Below are positions 26,895-36,445 of a stretch of DNA of 64,000 bases, one piece after another (the stretch's first letter is position 1; each line of letters begins with the position of its first letter). Under the pieces are notes generated by a model. That model was not told where the DNA came from. It was given only the letters and a program-made list of their open reading frames with translations, and ran no database searches. Origin of the DNA: an uncultured Paracoccus sp. (lineage in GTDB: Bacteria; Pseudomonadota; Alphaproteobacteria; Rhodobacterales; Rhodobacteraceae); assembly GCF_947487305.1 (NCBI RefSeq), contig NZ_CANKWH010000003.1:62001-126000 (forward strand), read 5' to 3'. Made by a program: the position numbers and the translations under genes.

Positions 26895-29800
26895 GGCTGT
26901 TCGGCATCATCCCGCTGCCCCGGATGCGTATGCGTAACCAGCCTTGGCTGCGCGCGGTGCTGACGATCGTCGGCCTGATCCTCTTCGCCGTGGCGGTCTG
27001 GATCGGCCTGCCGATGACCGGATGGGCCACGGGCGCGACCATCTGGTTCCGTTCCACCGTCATCGGAGTGGTCTGGGGCATCTTCTTCCTCGTCTGGTTC
27101 ATCCGCTGGCGCCGCCGCGTCCGCGCCGCCCGCGAGATCGAGGCCGCGCTGGTCCCCGAGATCCCCAAGGGCGACGGCAAGGAACTGGCCGAACGGATGG
27201 AAACCGCGCTCGCCACGCTGAAGAAATCCGGCGGCGCCTCCTATCTCTACGACCTGCCCTGGTATGTCATCATCGGCCCACCCGGCGCCGGCAAGACCAC
27301 GGCGCTGGCGAATTCCGGCATCGAGTTCCCGCTGTCGCAGGCCGAGGCGATTTCCGGCTTCGGCGGCACCCGCTATGCCGATTTCTGGTTTTCCGAGGAT
27401 GCGGTGCTGATCGACACCGCCGGGCGCTATACCACGCAGGACAGCGATGCCGAGGCCGACAAGGCCAGCTGGGACGCCTTCCTTGAGCTGCTGAAGAAAT
27501 CCCGCCCGAACCGGCCGATCAACGGAATCATCCTGTCCTTCTCGGTCGAGGACATGATGACCGAGGAACCTGCCAGCCTCGCCCGCCATGCCGAGACCGT
27601 GCGCGCCCGGCTGGCCGAGGTGCATGAGGTGCTGAAGGTCGATTTCCCGGTCTATGTGATGTTCACCAAGGCCGACCTGATCGCCGGCTTCCGCGAATAT
27701 TTCGCCTCGTTCAGCCTCAATCGCCGCAAGCTGGTCTGGGGTGCGACCTTCCAGACCGAGGACCGCAAGGCCATCACCGTCGAGGCGGTGCCGGCCGAGT
27801 TCGACAAGCTGGTCTCGCGCCTGTCGGACGAGGTGATCGACCGGCTGAACGAGGAACCCGACGGCATTTCCCGAATCGCCATCTTCGGCCTGCCCGGCCA
27901 GATGGCGCTCTTGCGCGACAATGTCACCGATTTCCTGCGCCGGGTGTTCGAACCCACGCGCTACAAGTCGAACGCCATCCTGCGCGGCTTCTACTTCACC
28001 TCCGGCACGCAAGAGGGCACGCCCATCGATCAGGTGCTGGGGGCGATGAACAAGGCGGGCGGCGGCGTCAGCTTCCAGCCCAGCTTCATGTCCGGCAAGG
28101 GCAAAAGCTATTTCATCCACGACCTTCTGCGCCGGGTGATCTTTGCGGAACAGGGCTGGGTCAGCCTCGACCAGAAGGCCGTGCGCCGCTCGATGGTCCT
28201 GCGCGGGCTGGCCTTTGGCGCAATCGCGGCGGTGACGCTGGCGGCGCTGACCGGCTTTGGCGTCAGCTATTGGAAGAACTACAGGCTGGTGAACACCGCC
28301 GAGGCCGAGACCGCCGCCTATGCCACCGCCGTCTCGCAGGAATTGCAGCGTCAGGTCATCACCGACCCCGACCTGACCCCGGTCCTGCCGCTGCTGAATG
28401 ATCTGGCCGGCATCCCCGCCGGTCTCGGTCAGCCGGGCTTCTGGGAACGCTTCGGCCTTGGCCAGCGCAGCCGTGTGGTCTCGGCCGCCAAGGACGCCTA
28501 TTCCGACGCGCTGGAGCGGATGATGCGGCCGCGCATGATCCTTGATCTGGAACAGCAGATCCCGCAGATCATCCGCGATGGCGAGACGACGGCGATCTAT
28601 CGCGCGCTGAAGGTCTATCTGCTTCTGGGCGGGCAGGGCGAGCGCACCGATGACGATGCGATCAAGACCTGGTTCGACGCCCGTTGGCGCGATCTCTATA
28701 CCGACCGCGCCGGGATCGACATGCGCGATCAGCTGGGCGGGCATCTGGCCGCGATGCTGGCGATGGACAGCGACCGCAACCTGCTGGTCGATATCGATCA
28801 GGCGACGGTCGATGCCGCGCGGCAGGCGATTGCGCAATTGCCGGTCGACGAACAGGCCTATGCCATCCTGCAGGACGGGGTTGCGGCCTCGGGTCTGCCC
28901 GACTGGTCGCTGATCGACGCCACCGACCCGAATGGCGACATGGTCTTTGCCACCCGCGACGGCACCGAGCTGGCGAACATGATCGTCCCGGCCATGTATA
29001 CCTATGAGGGCTTCTGGTCCTATTTCTATCCGGGTCTGGAAGAGGTCGGGCAAAAGCTGCGCGACGATCAATGGGTGCTGGGCGATCTGGCACAGCGGGC
29101 CGAGATCGAGGAACGGCTGAACCGTCTCGACCGCGACCTGATGGAACGCTATCGCCGCGATTTCAAATCGGCCTGGGACAAGGTGCTGAACAACCTCGCC
29201 CTGACCAATCTCTCGGGCGACAAGCCGCGCTACCAGGTGCTCGAGGCGGCGGTTTCGGCCAGCGCCTCGCCGATCCTCGCGCTGGTCAAGGCGGTGGATG
29301 ACGAGACCCGGCTGACCCGCGAATTCGAGGGGCTGGACGGGATGACCCCGGAACAGCTTGCCGCGGCGGGCGGTGAGGGCGGCAGTGCCGGCGAGGTGGG
29401 CAGCGATGTCGGCAATGCCATCGGCGATCGCATCCGCAGCCGCTCGACCGGGGTGCAGCGCATTCTGCTGGACGCGGCGGCGAACAATGCCAAGTCGCAG
29501 ACCAGCGCCCTTGGCGGTGCCGGCGGCGGCGGGCAACGCGAAAGCGCCGTGCGCCCGATCGAACTGATCGCCGAGGATTTCGAGAACTGGCACGAGATCC
29601 TGCGCGGCGAGGTCGGCAAGCGTCCGATCGACACGCTTCTGGGCAATCTCGGCGCAGTCTGGCAGAACCTGCGGCTGGCCGAGCAGAGCCCCGACCAGTC
29701 GGCTGCCGTCCTGCCCTCGCTTCTGAACAGCCTCACCCAGTATAACAGTCAGTTGCCGCAGCAACTGGCCGGACTGGTGAACGAGGCCGAGGGCGATTTC

Positions 29801-30520
29801 CAGGAGGATGCCAGCGATGCCAGCCTCGAGCAGATGAACCGGGCGCTGGCCGATGACATCACCTTCTTCTGCCGCGAGAACATCACCTCGGCCTATCCCT
29901 TCGGCTCCTCAGCGCGCAGCCTGTCGATCGACAATTTCGCCCGCTTCTTCGGACCGGGCGGCGATATGGACCGCTATTTCACCGAATATCTGGAACCCTA
30001 TGTCGAGCGCAGCCCCGATGGCTTGCGCTATCGTCAGGACAAGCCGCTGGCCGGGCGCATGTCCACCGCCGCGCTCTTGCAATTCCAGCGCGCCGAGATG
30101 ATCCGTCAGGCCTTCTTCGCCAGCGGCGGCACGACGCCCTCGGTCCAGATCACCGTGACCCAGGTCGATGCCCATCCAACGGTCGACAGCGCCATGCTGT
30201 CGATCAATGATGCGATCATCCCCACCGTCACCGGCTCGCTGCCGCAGACGGTGACATGGCCCGGCGCCGGCAAGGCCACGGTGCTGCAGCTCAGCCCGGC
30301 GCTGAACACGGCCTCGCAACTGCGTTTCGAGGGCAGCGCCTGGACCTTCATGCAGCTTCTGGATGCGGCAAGCTCTGCCAACCAGACGGGCGACACGCTG
30401 CGCGCGACCTTCGTGGTCGGGGGGCGTTCGATTACCTACGATTTCACCATCAACGCGGTGAAGAATCCCTTTACCATGGCCGAACTGCGACAGTTCGAGT
30501 GCCCGCAAAGCCTCGAATAG
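26891..30520 (+). CDS. tssM: T6SS membrane complex protein TssM (IcmF family)
   Basis: 1209 aa inner-membrane protein. Two N-terminal membrane segments (AVLTIVGLILFAVAVWIGL; STVIGVVWGIFFLVWFI) precede a cytoplasmic GTPase-like domain with an intact Walker A, GPPGAGKTT, at residues 129-137. A third membrane segment lies near residues 437-460, followed by the large periplasmic IcmF-related region. Start is a TTG overlapping the tssL stop (TTGA); the reading of MRLFGIIPLP directly before the first membrane segment supports it. With TssL it forms the envelope channel. No TssJ lipoprotein gene is found nearby, as in some other alphaproteobacterial systems. Confidence 0.94.
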   Translation: MRLFGIIPLPRMRMRNQPWLRAVLTIVGLILFAVAVWIGLPMTGWATGATIWFRSTVIGVVWGIFFLVWFIRWRRRVRAAREIEAALVPEIPKGDGKELAERMETALATLKKSGGASYLYDLPWYVIIGPPGAGKTTALANSGIEFPLSQAEAISGFGGTRYADFWFSEDAVLIDTAGRYTTQDSDAEADKASWDAFLELLKKSRPNRPINGIILSFSVEDMMTEEPASLARHAETVRARLAEVHEVLKVDFPVYVMFTKADLIAGFREYFASFSLNRRKLVWGATFQTEDRKAITVEAVPAEFDKLVSRLSDEVIDRLNEEPDGISRIAIFGLPGQMALLRDNVTDFLRRVFEPTRYKSNAILRGFYFTSGTQEGTPIDQVLGAMNKAGGGVSFQPSFMSGKGKSYFIHDLLRRVIFAEQGWVSLDQKAVRRSMVLRGLAFGAIAAVTLAALTGFGVSYWKNYRLVNTAEAETAAYATAVSQELQRQVITDPDLTPVLPLLNDLAGIPAGLGQPGFWERFGLGQRSRVVSAAKDAYSDALERMMRPRMILDLEQQIPQIIRDGETTAIYRALKVYLLLGGQGERTDDDAIKTWFDARWRDLYTDRAGIDMRDQLGGHLAAMLAMDSDRNLLVDIDQATVDAARQAIAQLPVDEQAYAILQDGVAASGLPDWSLIDATDPNGDMVFATRDGTELANMIVPAMYTYEGFWSYFYPGLEEVGQKLRDDQWVLGDLAQRAEIEERLNRLDRDLMERYRRDFKSAWDKVLNNLALTNLSGDKPRYQVLEAAVSASASPILALVKAVDDETRLTREFEGLDGMTPEQLAAAGGEGGSAGEVGSDVGNAIGDRIRSRSTGVQRILLDAAANNAKSQTSALGGAGGGGQRESAVRPIELIAEDFENWHEILRGEVGKRPIDTLLGNLGAVWQNLRLAEQSPDQSAAVLPSLLNSLTQYNSQLPQQLAGLVNEAEGDFQEDASDASLEQMNRALADDITFFCRENITSAYPFGSSARSLSIDNFARFFGPGGDMDRYFTEYLEPYVERSPDGLRYRQDKPLAGRMSTAALLQFQRAEMIRQAFFASGGTTPSVQITVTQVDAHPTVDSAMLSINDAIIPTVTGSLPQTVTWPGAGKATVLQLSPALNTASQLRFEGSAWTFMQLLDAASSANQTGDTLRATFVVGGRSITYDFTINAVKNPFTMAELRQFECPQSLE

Positions 30521-30536
30521 GGAAACAGGAGCGGCG

Positions 30537-31271
30537 ATGGCGGCACCCGGCATCTATGGCAAGCATCCCGGCTTCGGCGATTTCATCTCGGCCGGGTTGC
30601 CGGAGCTGGCCGATCGCGAACTGGTGCCGTGGATGACCGGTATTCTGGCCGAGACCCGCGACGGGCTGCGCGAGGACTGGGAGCCTGCCTGGGACGCGGC
30701 CCTGCCGCTGCGCTTCTGGATCGGCGGCGCGATCTGGGGCGGGCCGCATCTGCAGGGTGTCGCACGGCCAAGCCGCGACCGGGTCGGGCGCCGCTTTCCG
30801 CTGATCGTCGTGGCCGAGACCGCCGATGCGCCGCCGGTGCAGCAGCCGGATCAGAACTTCTACGAGGTGATCGAGACCGCGCTGGCGGGCGAGGTGCCCT
30901 CGGCCGGCGCGTTGCGCGAGCAACTGGCGGCACTCTTGGGTGACACAACAGGGGCGGTGGATGCGGCACCGGCAGCGACCTTCTGGGCCGCCAATCCGGC
31001 GCTGGACGTGGCCGACCTGCTGGACCAGATCGAGGCCACCGACCGGCTGCGGGCGGCGGCGGCGCGCAGCTATTGGTGGACAGGAGCGACCGAGGGGCGC
31101 GCCAGCGCCGTGCTGGCCTGCGACGGGCTGCCGCGTGCCGGGGAGCTCGCCTGGCTTCTGGCCGGTGTGCCGGCGGGAACGCGGGTCGGGATCGCGACCC
31201 CGTTGCAAATGCCGCCGGCAGAGCCGAGGCTGGTGGCGAACAGCGAGGACAGCAATGCCGGGCGACAGTGA
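30537..31271 (+). CDS. tagF: T6SS-associated protein TagF
   Basis: 244 aa. The N-terminal domain (GIYGKHPGFGDFISAGLP, then WEPAWDAALPLRFWIGG and GVARPSRDRVGRRFPLIV) is diagnostic for TagF (formerly DUF2094). The family represses T6SS post-translationally, in some species by binding the FHA protein. In some bacteria TagF is fused to PppA; here the two are separate but overlap by 17 bp, consistent with that functional link. A CAGGA site lies upstream of 30537. Its variable C-terminal half (from ~150) has no recognised motifs. Confidence 0.9.
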   Translation: MAAPGIYGKHPGFGDFISAGLPELADRELVPWMTGILAETRDGLREDWEPAWDAALPLRFWIGGAIWGGPHLQGVARPSRDRVGRRFPLIVVAETADAPPVQQPDQNFYEVIETALAGEVPSAGALREQLAALLGDTTGAVDAAPAATFWAANPALDVADLLDQIEATDRLRAAAARSYWWTGATEGRASAVLACDGLPRAGELAWLLAGVPAGTRVGIATPLQMPPAEPRLVANSEDSNAGRQ

Positions 31272-32019
31272 TCTTTTCCTCTTCGACACCGGCGCCGGCA
31301 GCGATACCGGCCGGCTGCGCGAGCATAACGAGGACAGCTATCTCAGTCTGCCCTCTGCCGGGGTTTGGGTGGTTGCCGACGGCATGGGCGGGCATCAGGC
31401 AGGCGATGTCGCCAGCGCCATCATCACCAGCGAGATCGAGAGCATCGGCGTGCCGGTCTCGGCCCAGGACCAGCGCGCCCGTGTGTCCGAGCGGCTGGAC
31501 CGCGCGCATCACCGCATTCTCGCCCGTTCGGCCGAGATGGGGAACGTCACCATCGGCGCCACCGTCGTCGCGCTGCTGATCCACGAGGCGGGCTTCGTCT
31601 GCCTCTGGGCCGGTGACAGCCGCATCTACCTGATGCGGCAAGGCCGGCTGTCGCGGCTGACCGTGGATCACAGCGAAGTACAGGAGCTGCTGTCCTCGGG
31701 CATGATCAGCGAGGACGAGGCCCGGCACTGGCCGCGCAAAAACGTCATCACTCGCGCCATCGGCATCCATGACGGGCCGAATTACGAGGCCGTCACCGGC
31801 AGCGTGCAGCAGGGAGATGTCTTCCTGCTCTGCAGCGACGGGCTGACAGAGCATCTGCGCGACGAGGAACTGGCCGAGGTGTTGGCCAGCGACCGCGCCA
31901 CAGCGCAGCAGATGGTCGACCACCTGATCGACGAGACCCTGCGGCGCGGCGCGCGTGACAACGTCACCTGCCTTGCCGTCCGTTGCCTGCCCCGCGGGGG
32001 CGAGGGGTTTGACCTTTGA
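31255..32019 (+). CDS. pppA: T6SS PP2C-type Ser/Thr phosphatase PppA
   Basis: 254 aa, a single PP2C domain with all metal-binding motifs: REHNEDSYL, VVADGMGGHQAGDVAS, GATVVALLI with WAGDSRIYL, CSDGLTEHL and the C-terminal RGARDNVTCL. PppA removes the phosphates placed by PpkA and so resets T6SS activity. The ATG at 31255 lies inside the tagF end with a GAGGA site at 31245-31249. Its stop overlaps the TTG of ppkA. Cytoplasmic; no membrane segment seen. Confidence 0.93.
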   Translation: MPGDSDLFLFDTGAGSDTGRLREHNEDSYLSLPSAGVWVVADGMGGHQAGDVASAIITSEIESIGVPVSAQDQRARVSERLDRAHHRILARSAEMGNVTIGATVVALLIHEAGFVCLWAGDSRIYLMRQGRLSRLTVDHSEVQELLSSGMISEDEARHWPRKNVITRAIGIHDGPNYEAVTGSVQQGDVFLLCSDGLTEHLRDEELAEVLASDRATAQQMVDHLIDETLRRGARDNVTCLAVRCLPRGGEGFDL

Positions 32020-33998
32020 CTGGCGCATCCGACCAGGAGCCTGAGAACGACGGGGATCGCACCCGGATCACCCCGGCGCCCGCACCGGGGGAGGAGCGGA
32101 CCCGGCTGTCAGAGCGACCGTTGCCGACTCGCTCCGCCGCCGCCCCCTTGCCCGAGGTTTCGCTGCAGGGCCCGCTGGTGGCCAGTCGCGTGGTCGAGGC
32201 GGGGGTGCTGATCAACAACAATTACCGCATCCAGCGGATGCTGTCCGCCGGCGGCATGGGCGAGGTCTACAAGGCCGAGAACGTCTTCACCGGCGACCCG
32301 GTGGCGGTCAAGATCGTGCTGCCGAGCCTTGCCAGCGATGACGGCATCATCCAGCTGTTCAAGCGCGAGGCCCGCATCCTCGGCCAGCTGAACGACAGCG
32401 CCATCGTGCGCTACCACAATTTCGTGCTGGATCAGGGTCTGAACCGCTATTGCCTGATCATGGAATATATCGATGGCAATACGCTGTGGGACCAGGTCGA
32501 CAGCTATGGGCCGATCCCCGGCAATGCGGCGCTGCACCTGATCGGGCGCCTGTCCGAAGGTCTGGCCAAGGCCCATGCGCGGGGCGTCACCCATCGCGAC
32601 CTCTCGCCCGACAACGTGATGCTGCGCGGCAACCGCATCGAGGACGCGGTGCTGATCGATTTCGGCATTGCCCGGGCGGTGGATTTCGGCGAGGGCACGC
32701 TGGCCGGGCGCTTTGCCGGCAAGTTCAAATATGTCTCGCCCGAACAACTGGGCCATTACGGCGGCGAGATCGGTCCGGCGGCCGATATCTATGGCATGGC
32801 GCTGATGGTTTCCGCCGTGCTGCGCGGCAAGGCGCTGGACATGGGCAGTTCGGCAGTCGAGGCGGTCGAGGCGCGGCGCGGCATTCCCGACCTCTCGGGC
32901 CTGCCGCACGAGATCTATCCGCTGTTGCAATACATGCTGGAACCCGATCCGCGGGCGCGGCCGGCCTCGATGGAAGACGTGGCGCTGATGGCCGAGGACC
33001 CGACGCGCATTCCCCTGCGCTACCGGATGCCGCTCTGGGGCGGGCAGGGGGCCGGGGATCGCGCGACCACCGGCGCCTTGACCGGCCCGATCTCGGTCCA
33101 TGGGGTCGAAACCACCTCTGACAGCCCTTTCGGCCCGCTGTCGCCGCCGGAGGACGCTCGGCCCCCAGAGCCCCAGCCGCGCCGCAAGCCGCCGCTTGTG
33201 CCGTTGGCCGCCGCTGCCGTGGTGGCCGGTCTGGGTCTTGGCGGATGGATGATTCTCGGCGGCGGTGACACGCCACCGCCCGAGCCGGCGATCGTGGGCG
33301 GCAACGAGACCCCGCCCGACGCGGCGATGGTCCTGCCCGCACGCGACCTCACCACGCGCGAGGGCTTTCTGGCCAGCTATGACCTTGGAACCTGCGCGCA
33401 GGTGCAGCGGGTCGCCTCGGGTCTCGATGCCGGCAAGCTGGCAGCGGTCGCGGACCGGGTGCTCGATACCGAGCCGCTGGTCGGTGCCTATGACACGGCC
33501 TTCGGCACCCGCCCCGAGGTGATCGCCAGCCGCATCGATCCCGCGCAATGCGCCGCCGCCGATTTCGTCCGCGCGCTGCAAGGCCGGGCCGAGCCGCCGC
33601 CGGTCCTGTCGCTGGATGCGCCCAGCCTGCCGGTCGGCGGCACGGTCGCGGGCCGGGTGCGCGAGGCGCAGGGGCGCAGCATCTGGCTGTTTCTGGTTGC
33701 TGCCGACGGGGGCTTGCACGACCTCTCCTCGCGGCTCGTGCCGCAGGCGGATGGCAGCTTCACCTTCAGCTTTGGCCTCGCGCTGCAGGATCTGACGGCC
33801 GCCAGCCCGCAACTGATCGTGGCTCTGGCCAGCCGCAATCCGCTGGTCGCGCCCACCACCATCGCCGCCGCCGCCCCGGTGGCGACGGCGCTGCCGCAGG
33901 TGCTGGACGAGATCACCAAGACCGGCGGATTTGCCGCAGCCGATCTGGCTTTCTTCGCGCTGACTCCACCCGATACCGGGACTATTCCCGAGAACTGA
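32016..33998 (+). CDS. ppkA: T6SS transmembrane Ser/Thr kinase PpkA
   Basis: 660 aa. The N-terminal tail (1-65) contains DRTRIT (Thr16) and ERTRLS (Thr29), possible autophosphorylation sites. Kinase domain ~68-330: Gly loop SAGGMGEVYKAE (77-88), VAVK99, catalytic HRDLSPDN (193-200), DFG (215-217) and SPEQ (241-244). A proline-rich linker leads to one membrane helix (~395-415). The periplasmic domain (~440-640) has Cys460 and Cys512; its block DPAQCAAADFVRA matches a similar block in the TonB-like protein at 61883-62974. Start is TTG in a TTGA overlap with pppA. It should sense an envelope state and phosphorylate targets such as TssL. Genes for the TagQRST sensor relay are not in the window. 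Confidence 0.93.
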   Translation: MTGASDQEPENDGDRTRITPAPAPGEERTRLSERPLPTRSAAAPLPEVSLQGPLVASRVVEAGVLINNNYRIQRMLSAGGMGEVYKAENVFTGDPVAVKIVLPSLASDDGIIQLFKREARILGQLNDSAIVRYHNFVLDQGLNRYCLIMEYIDGNTLWDQVDSYGPIPGNAALHLIGRLSEGLAKAHARGVTHRDLSPDNVMLRGNRIEDAVLIDFGIARAVDFGEGTLAGRFAGKFKYVSPEQLGHYGGEIGPAADIYGMALMVSAVLRGKALDMGSSAVEAVEARRGIPDLSGLPHEIYPLLQYMLEPDPRARPASMEDVALMAEDPTRIPLRYRMPLWGGQGAGDRATTGALTGPISVHGVETTSDSPFGPLSPPEDARPPEPQPRRKPPLVPLAAAAVVAGLGLGGWMILGGGDTPPPEPAIVGGNETPPDAAMVLPARDLTTREGFLASYDLGTCAQVQRVASGLDAGKLAAVADRVLDTEPLVGAYDTAFGTRPEVIASRIDPAQCAAADFVRALQGRAEPPPVLSLDAPSLPVGGTVAGRVREAQGRSIWLFLVAADGGLHDLSSRLVPQADGSFTFSFGLALQDLTAASPQLIVALASRNPLVAPTTIAAAAPVATALPQVLDEITKTGGFAAADLAFFALTPPDTGTIPEN

Positions 33999-34055
33999 CC
34001 GGCGCGAAGGCAGCCCGGAAGCAGAAAGTCCGGCGCTTTTGCTGCGCTGCGGCGA

Positions 34056-34089
34056 TTGTCATGAAACTGTCACGAGATGGTCGCATAAG
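34056..34089 (+). promoter_or_regulatory. PHO box and -10 element driving pstS
   Basis: TTGTCATGAAACTGTCAC at 34056-34073 matches the two-half-site PhoB box CTGTCATAWAWCTGTCAY at nearly every conserved position. CATAAG at 34084-34089 follows ten bases after the second half-site, the expected place for a -10 when PhoB replaces the -35. It lies 58 bp after the ppkA stop and 85 bp before the pstS ATG. Induction under phosphate starvation follows from known PhoB biology. Confidence 0.85.
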
Positions 34090-34158
34090 CGTCACCACGG
34101 GGGGCTAGGTCACGAGACAAGCCGATTCTGGCTCCGCATTGAAGATCAGGAGAGATCC

Positions 34159-35190
34159 ATGAAATCCGTCAAACTCGCCGTTTCGTCGCTGGCGCTCATC
34201 GCCGCCTCGGCCGGCATCGCCGCCGCGCGCGATCAGGTTCAGGTGTCCGGTTCCTCGACCGTGCTGCCCTATGCCACCATCGTGGCCGAGGCCTTTGCCG
34301 AGAACATGGGCATGCCGGCGCCGGTGGTCGAGGGCGGTGGCTCCTCGGCGGGGCTCAAGCAGTTCTGCGAGGGCGTGGGCGAGAACACCATCGACATCGC
34401 CAATGCCAGCCGCCAGATCAAGCCGGCCGAGATCGAGACCTGCAAGGCCAATGGCGTGACGAACATCATCGAGGTTCGCATCGGCTATGACGGCATCGTC
34501 TTTGCCAGCGACGTGAACGGTAACGAGTTCGCTTTTACCCCGGCTGACTGGTTCAAGGCGATCGGCGCCAACCAGGTGGTCGACGGCAAATCCGCGCCGA
34601 ACGTCAACGAGACCTGGGCGCAGGTGAACCCGGAGCTGCCGGACCAGCCGATCCTGGCCTTCATCCCCGGCACCAAGCACGGCACCCGCGAAGTCTTCGA
34701 GGAAAAGGTGATCCTGAAGGGCTGCGAGGATAGCGGTGCGATGGAGGTCTTTGCGGCCGAGAACGGCGGCGACGAGGACAAGGCCGAGGAACTGTGCCTT
34801 GCGATCCGCACTGACGGCAAATCGGTCGATATCGATGGCGATTACACCGAAACGCTGGCCCGCATCGAAAGCGACAAGAACGGCATCGGCGTCTTCGGCC
34901 TGTCCTTCTACGAGAACAACACCGACAAGCTGAAAGTGGCGACCATGTCGGGTGTTGCGCCCTCGACCGAGACCATTGCCTCGGGCGATTACCCGGTCTC
35001 GCGCCCGCTCTACTTCTACGTCAAGAAGGACCATATCGGCACCATTCCGGGCCTGAAGGAATTCGCCGAATTCTTCGTCGCCGACGAGGTTGCCGGTCCC
35101 GATGGCCCGCTGGCCGAATATGGCCTGGTCTCGGACCCGGAACTGGCTGCGGTCCAGCAAACTGTTGCCGATGAAGTGACGCTGCCCTGA
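34159..35190 (+). CDS. pstS: Phosphate ABC transporter substrate-binding protein PstS
   Basis: 343 aa periplasmic binding protein with a signal peptide ending AGIAAA (near residue 21). The phosphate-binding blocks are present: VSGSSTVLPYA after the signal, GGGSSAGLKQFC, DIANASR and PGTKHGTREVF, the last with TKHGTR giving backbone and side-chain phosphate contacts. CAGGAGA precedes the ATG. First gene of the phosphate-starvation cluster, driven by the PHO box, and followed by a strong 12-bp hairpin that would leave it in excess over the permease genes. A longer in-frame start at 34039 would run through the promoter and is rejected. Confidence 0.95.
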   Translation: MKSVKLAVSSLALIAASAGIAAARDQVQVSGSSTVLPYATIVAEAFAENMGMPAPVVEGGGSSAGLKQFCEGVGENTIDIANASRQIKPAEIETCKANGVTNIIEVRIGYDGIVFASDVNGNEFAFTPADWFKAIGANQVVDGKSAPNVNETWAQVNPELPDQPILAFIPGTKHGTREVFEEKVILKGCEDSGAMEVFAAENGGDEDKAEELCLAIRTDGKSVDIDGDYTETLARIESDKNGIGVFGLSFYENNTDKLKVATMSGVAPSTETIASGDYPVSRPLYFYVKKDHIGTIPGLKEFAEFFVADEVAGPDGPLAEYGLVSDPELAAVQQTVADEVTLP

Positions 35191-35198
35191 TCCGAACC

Positions 35199-35232
35199 GG
35201 GACAGGCGGGGCCAAGCGGTCCCGCCTGTCCC
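35199..35232 (+). terminator. pstS 3' hairpin (attenuator or mRNA stabiliser)
   Basis: A perfect 12-bp stem, GGGACAGGCGGG/CCCGCCTGTCCC, with a 10-nt loop begins 8 bp after the pstS stop. No T-run follows, so it probably protects the pstS mRNA end or terminates only partly, giving more binding protein than permease. Confidence 0.7.
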
Positions 35233-35260
35233 ACCCCGTCACGCTGCCCGGAAGGCCCGC

Positions 35261-36445
35261 ATGTCGATCCTCTCCCTCACCCTGATCCTGCTGGCGCTCG
35301 CGGCCCTGGGCTATGTGCTCGGTTCGCGCCGGGCTTTGGCCGCGACCGGCGGCGATGCCCGCAAGCTGCATTCCCGCCCGGTCTATCACGGCTGGAACGT
35401 GGCGCTGCTGGCCGTCGTGCCGGCGCTTCTGGCGCTGATCGTCGGGCTGCTGGTTCTTGGCCCATCGGCCGCGCTGGCCCCCGCCGTTCTGGTCCTCGCG
35501 CTGGCCGGCGCCGGCTGGGGCCTTAGCCGCATCAGCGCCGAGTTCCGCGCCCGCAACCGGGTCGAGACCATCCTGCGCGGGCTGCTGATCCTCTGCTCGA
35601 CCATTGCCGTGCTGACCACCATCGGCATCGTGCTGTCCCTGGTCTTCGAATCCGCCGGCTTCTTCCGCCTCTATCCGTGGCAGGAGTTCTTCTTCGGCAC
35701 CGAATGGACCCCGGCCTTTCAAGGCAATTCCAAGCTCGGCGTGCTGCCGCTTCTCTGGGGCACGCTCTATATCAGCCTGATCGCGCTCTTGGTCGCGGTG
35801 CCCATCGGCCTGTTCGCCGCCATCTACATGTCCGAATATGCCGGCCCGCGCGTCCGCTCGCTGGTGAAACCGGCGATCGAGATCCTCGCCGGCATCCCGA
35901 CCATCGTCTATGGCCTCTTCGCGCTTGTTACTGTCGGCCCACTTCTGCGCGACTGGATCGCGCAGCCGGCGGGTCTGGGTGACAGCGCCTCGTCGGTGAT
36001 GACCGCCGGGCTGGTCATGGGGATCATGCTGATCCCCTTCGTCAGCTCGCTCTCGGACGACATCATCAACGCCGTGCCGCAATCCCTGCGCGATGCCAGC
36101 CTCGGCCTCGGCTCGACCCAGTCCGAGACCATCACCAAGGTCGTGCTGCCCGCCGCCCTGCCGGGCATCGTCGGCGCCATCCTGCTGGCCGCCAGCCGCG
36201 CCATCGGCGAGACGATGATCGTGGTGCTGGGCGCCGGCGCCATGGCCCAGATCAGCGGCAACCCCTTCGAGGCGATGACCACCATCACCACCCGGATCGT
36301 GGCGCAGCTGACCGGCGACAATGACTTTGCCAGCCCGGAAACGCTGGTGGCCTTCGCCCTCGGGCTGACGCTGTTCGTCATCACCTTGGCCCTCAACGTT
36401 CTGGCGCTCTACATCGTGCGCAAATACCGCGAGCAATACGAATGA
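35261..36445 (+). CDS. pstC: Phosphate ABC transporter permease PstC
   Basis: 394 aa inner-membrane permease. The core ~290 residues match PstC, with the ABC-coupling EAA-type loop around QSLRDASLGLGSTQSETITKVVLPAALPGI. About 100 extra N-terminal residues form three further hydrophobic segments, an enlarged form seen in alphaproteobacteria compared with the ~320-aa E. coli protein. With PstA it makes the membrane channel for phosphate. The pstA ATG overlaps its stop by 4 bp. Confidence 0.94.
   Translation: MSILSLTLILLALAALGYVLGSRRALAATGGDARKLHSRPVYHGWNVALLAVVPALLALIVGLLVLGPSAALAPAVLVLALAGAGWGLSRISAEFRARNRVETILRGLLILCSTIAVLTTIGIVLSLVFESAGFFRLYPWQEFFFGTEWTPAFQGNSKLGVLPLLWGTLYISLIALLVAVPIGLFAAIYMSEYAGPRVRSLVKPAIEILAGIPTIVYGLFALVTVGPLLRDWIAQPAGLGDSASSVMTAGLVMGIMLIPFVSSLSDDIINAVPQSLRDASLGLGSTQSETITKVVLPAALPGIVGAILLAASRAIGETMIVVLGAGAMAQISGNPFEAMTTITTRIVAQLTGDNDFASPETLVAFALGLTLFVITLALNVLALYIVRKYREQYE

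Noticed and set aside
26888..29764. 958-codon antisense frame opposite tssM
   Set aside because: Composition is that of a shadow frame (many Gly/Arg/Gln/His, no domain); tssM is unambiguous on the other strand.
33998..34056. Terminator between ppkA and pstS
   Set aside because: The CCGGCGC repeats here are direct, not inverted, and give no stable hairpin before a T-run.
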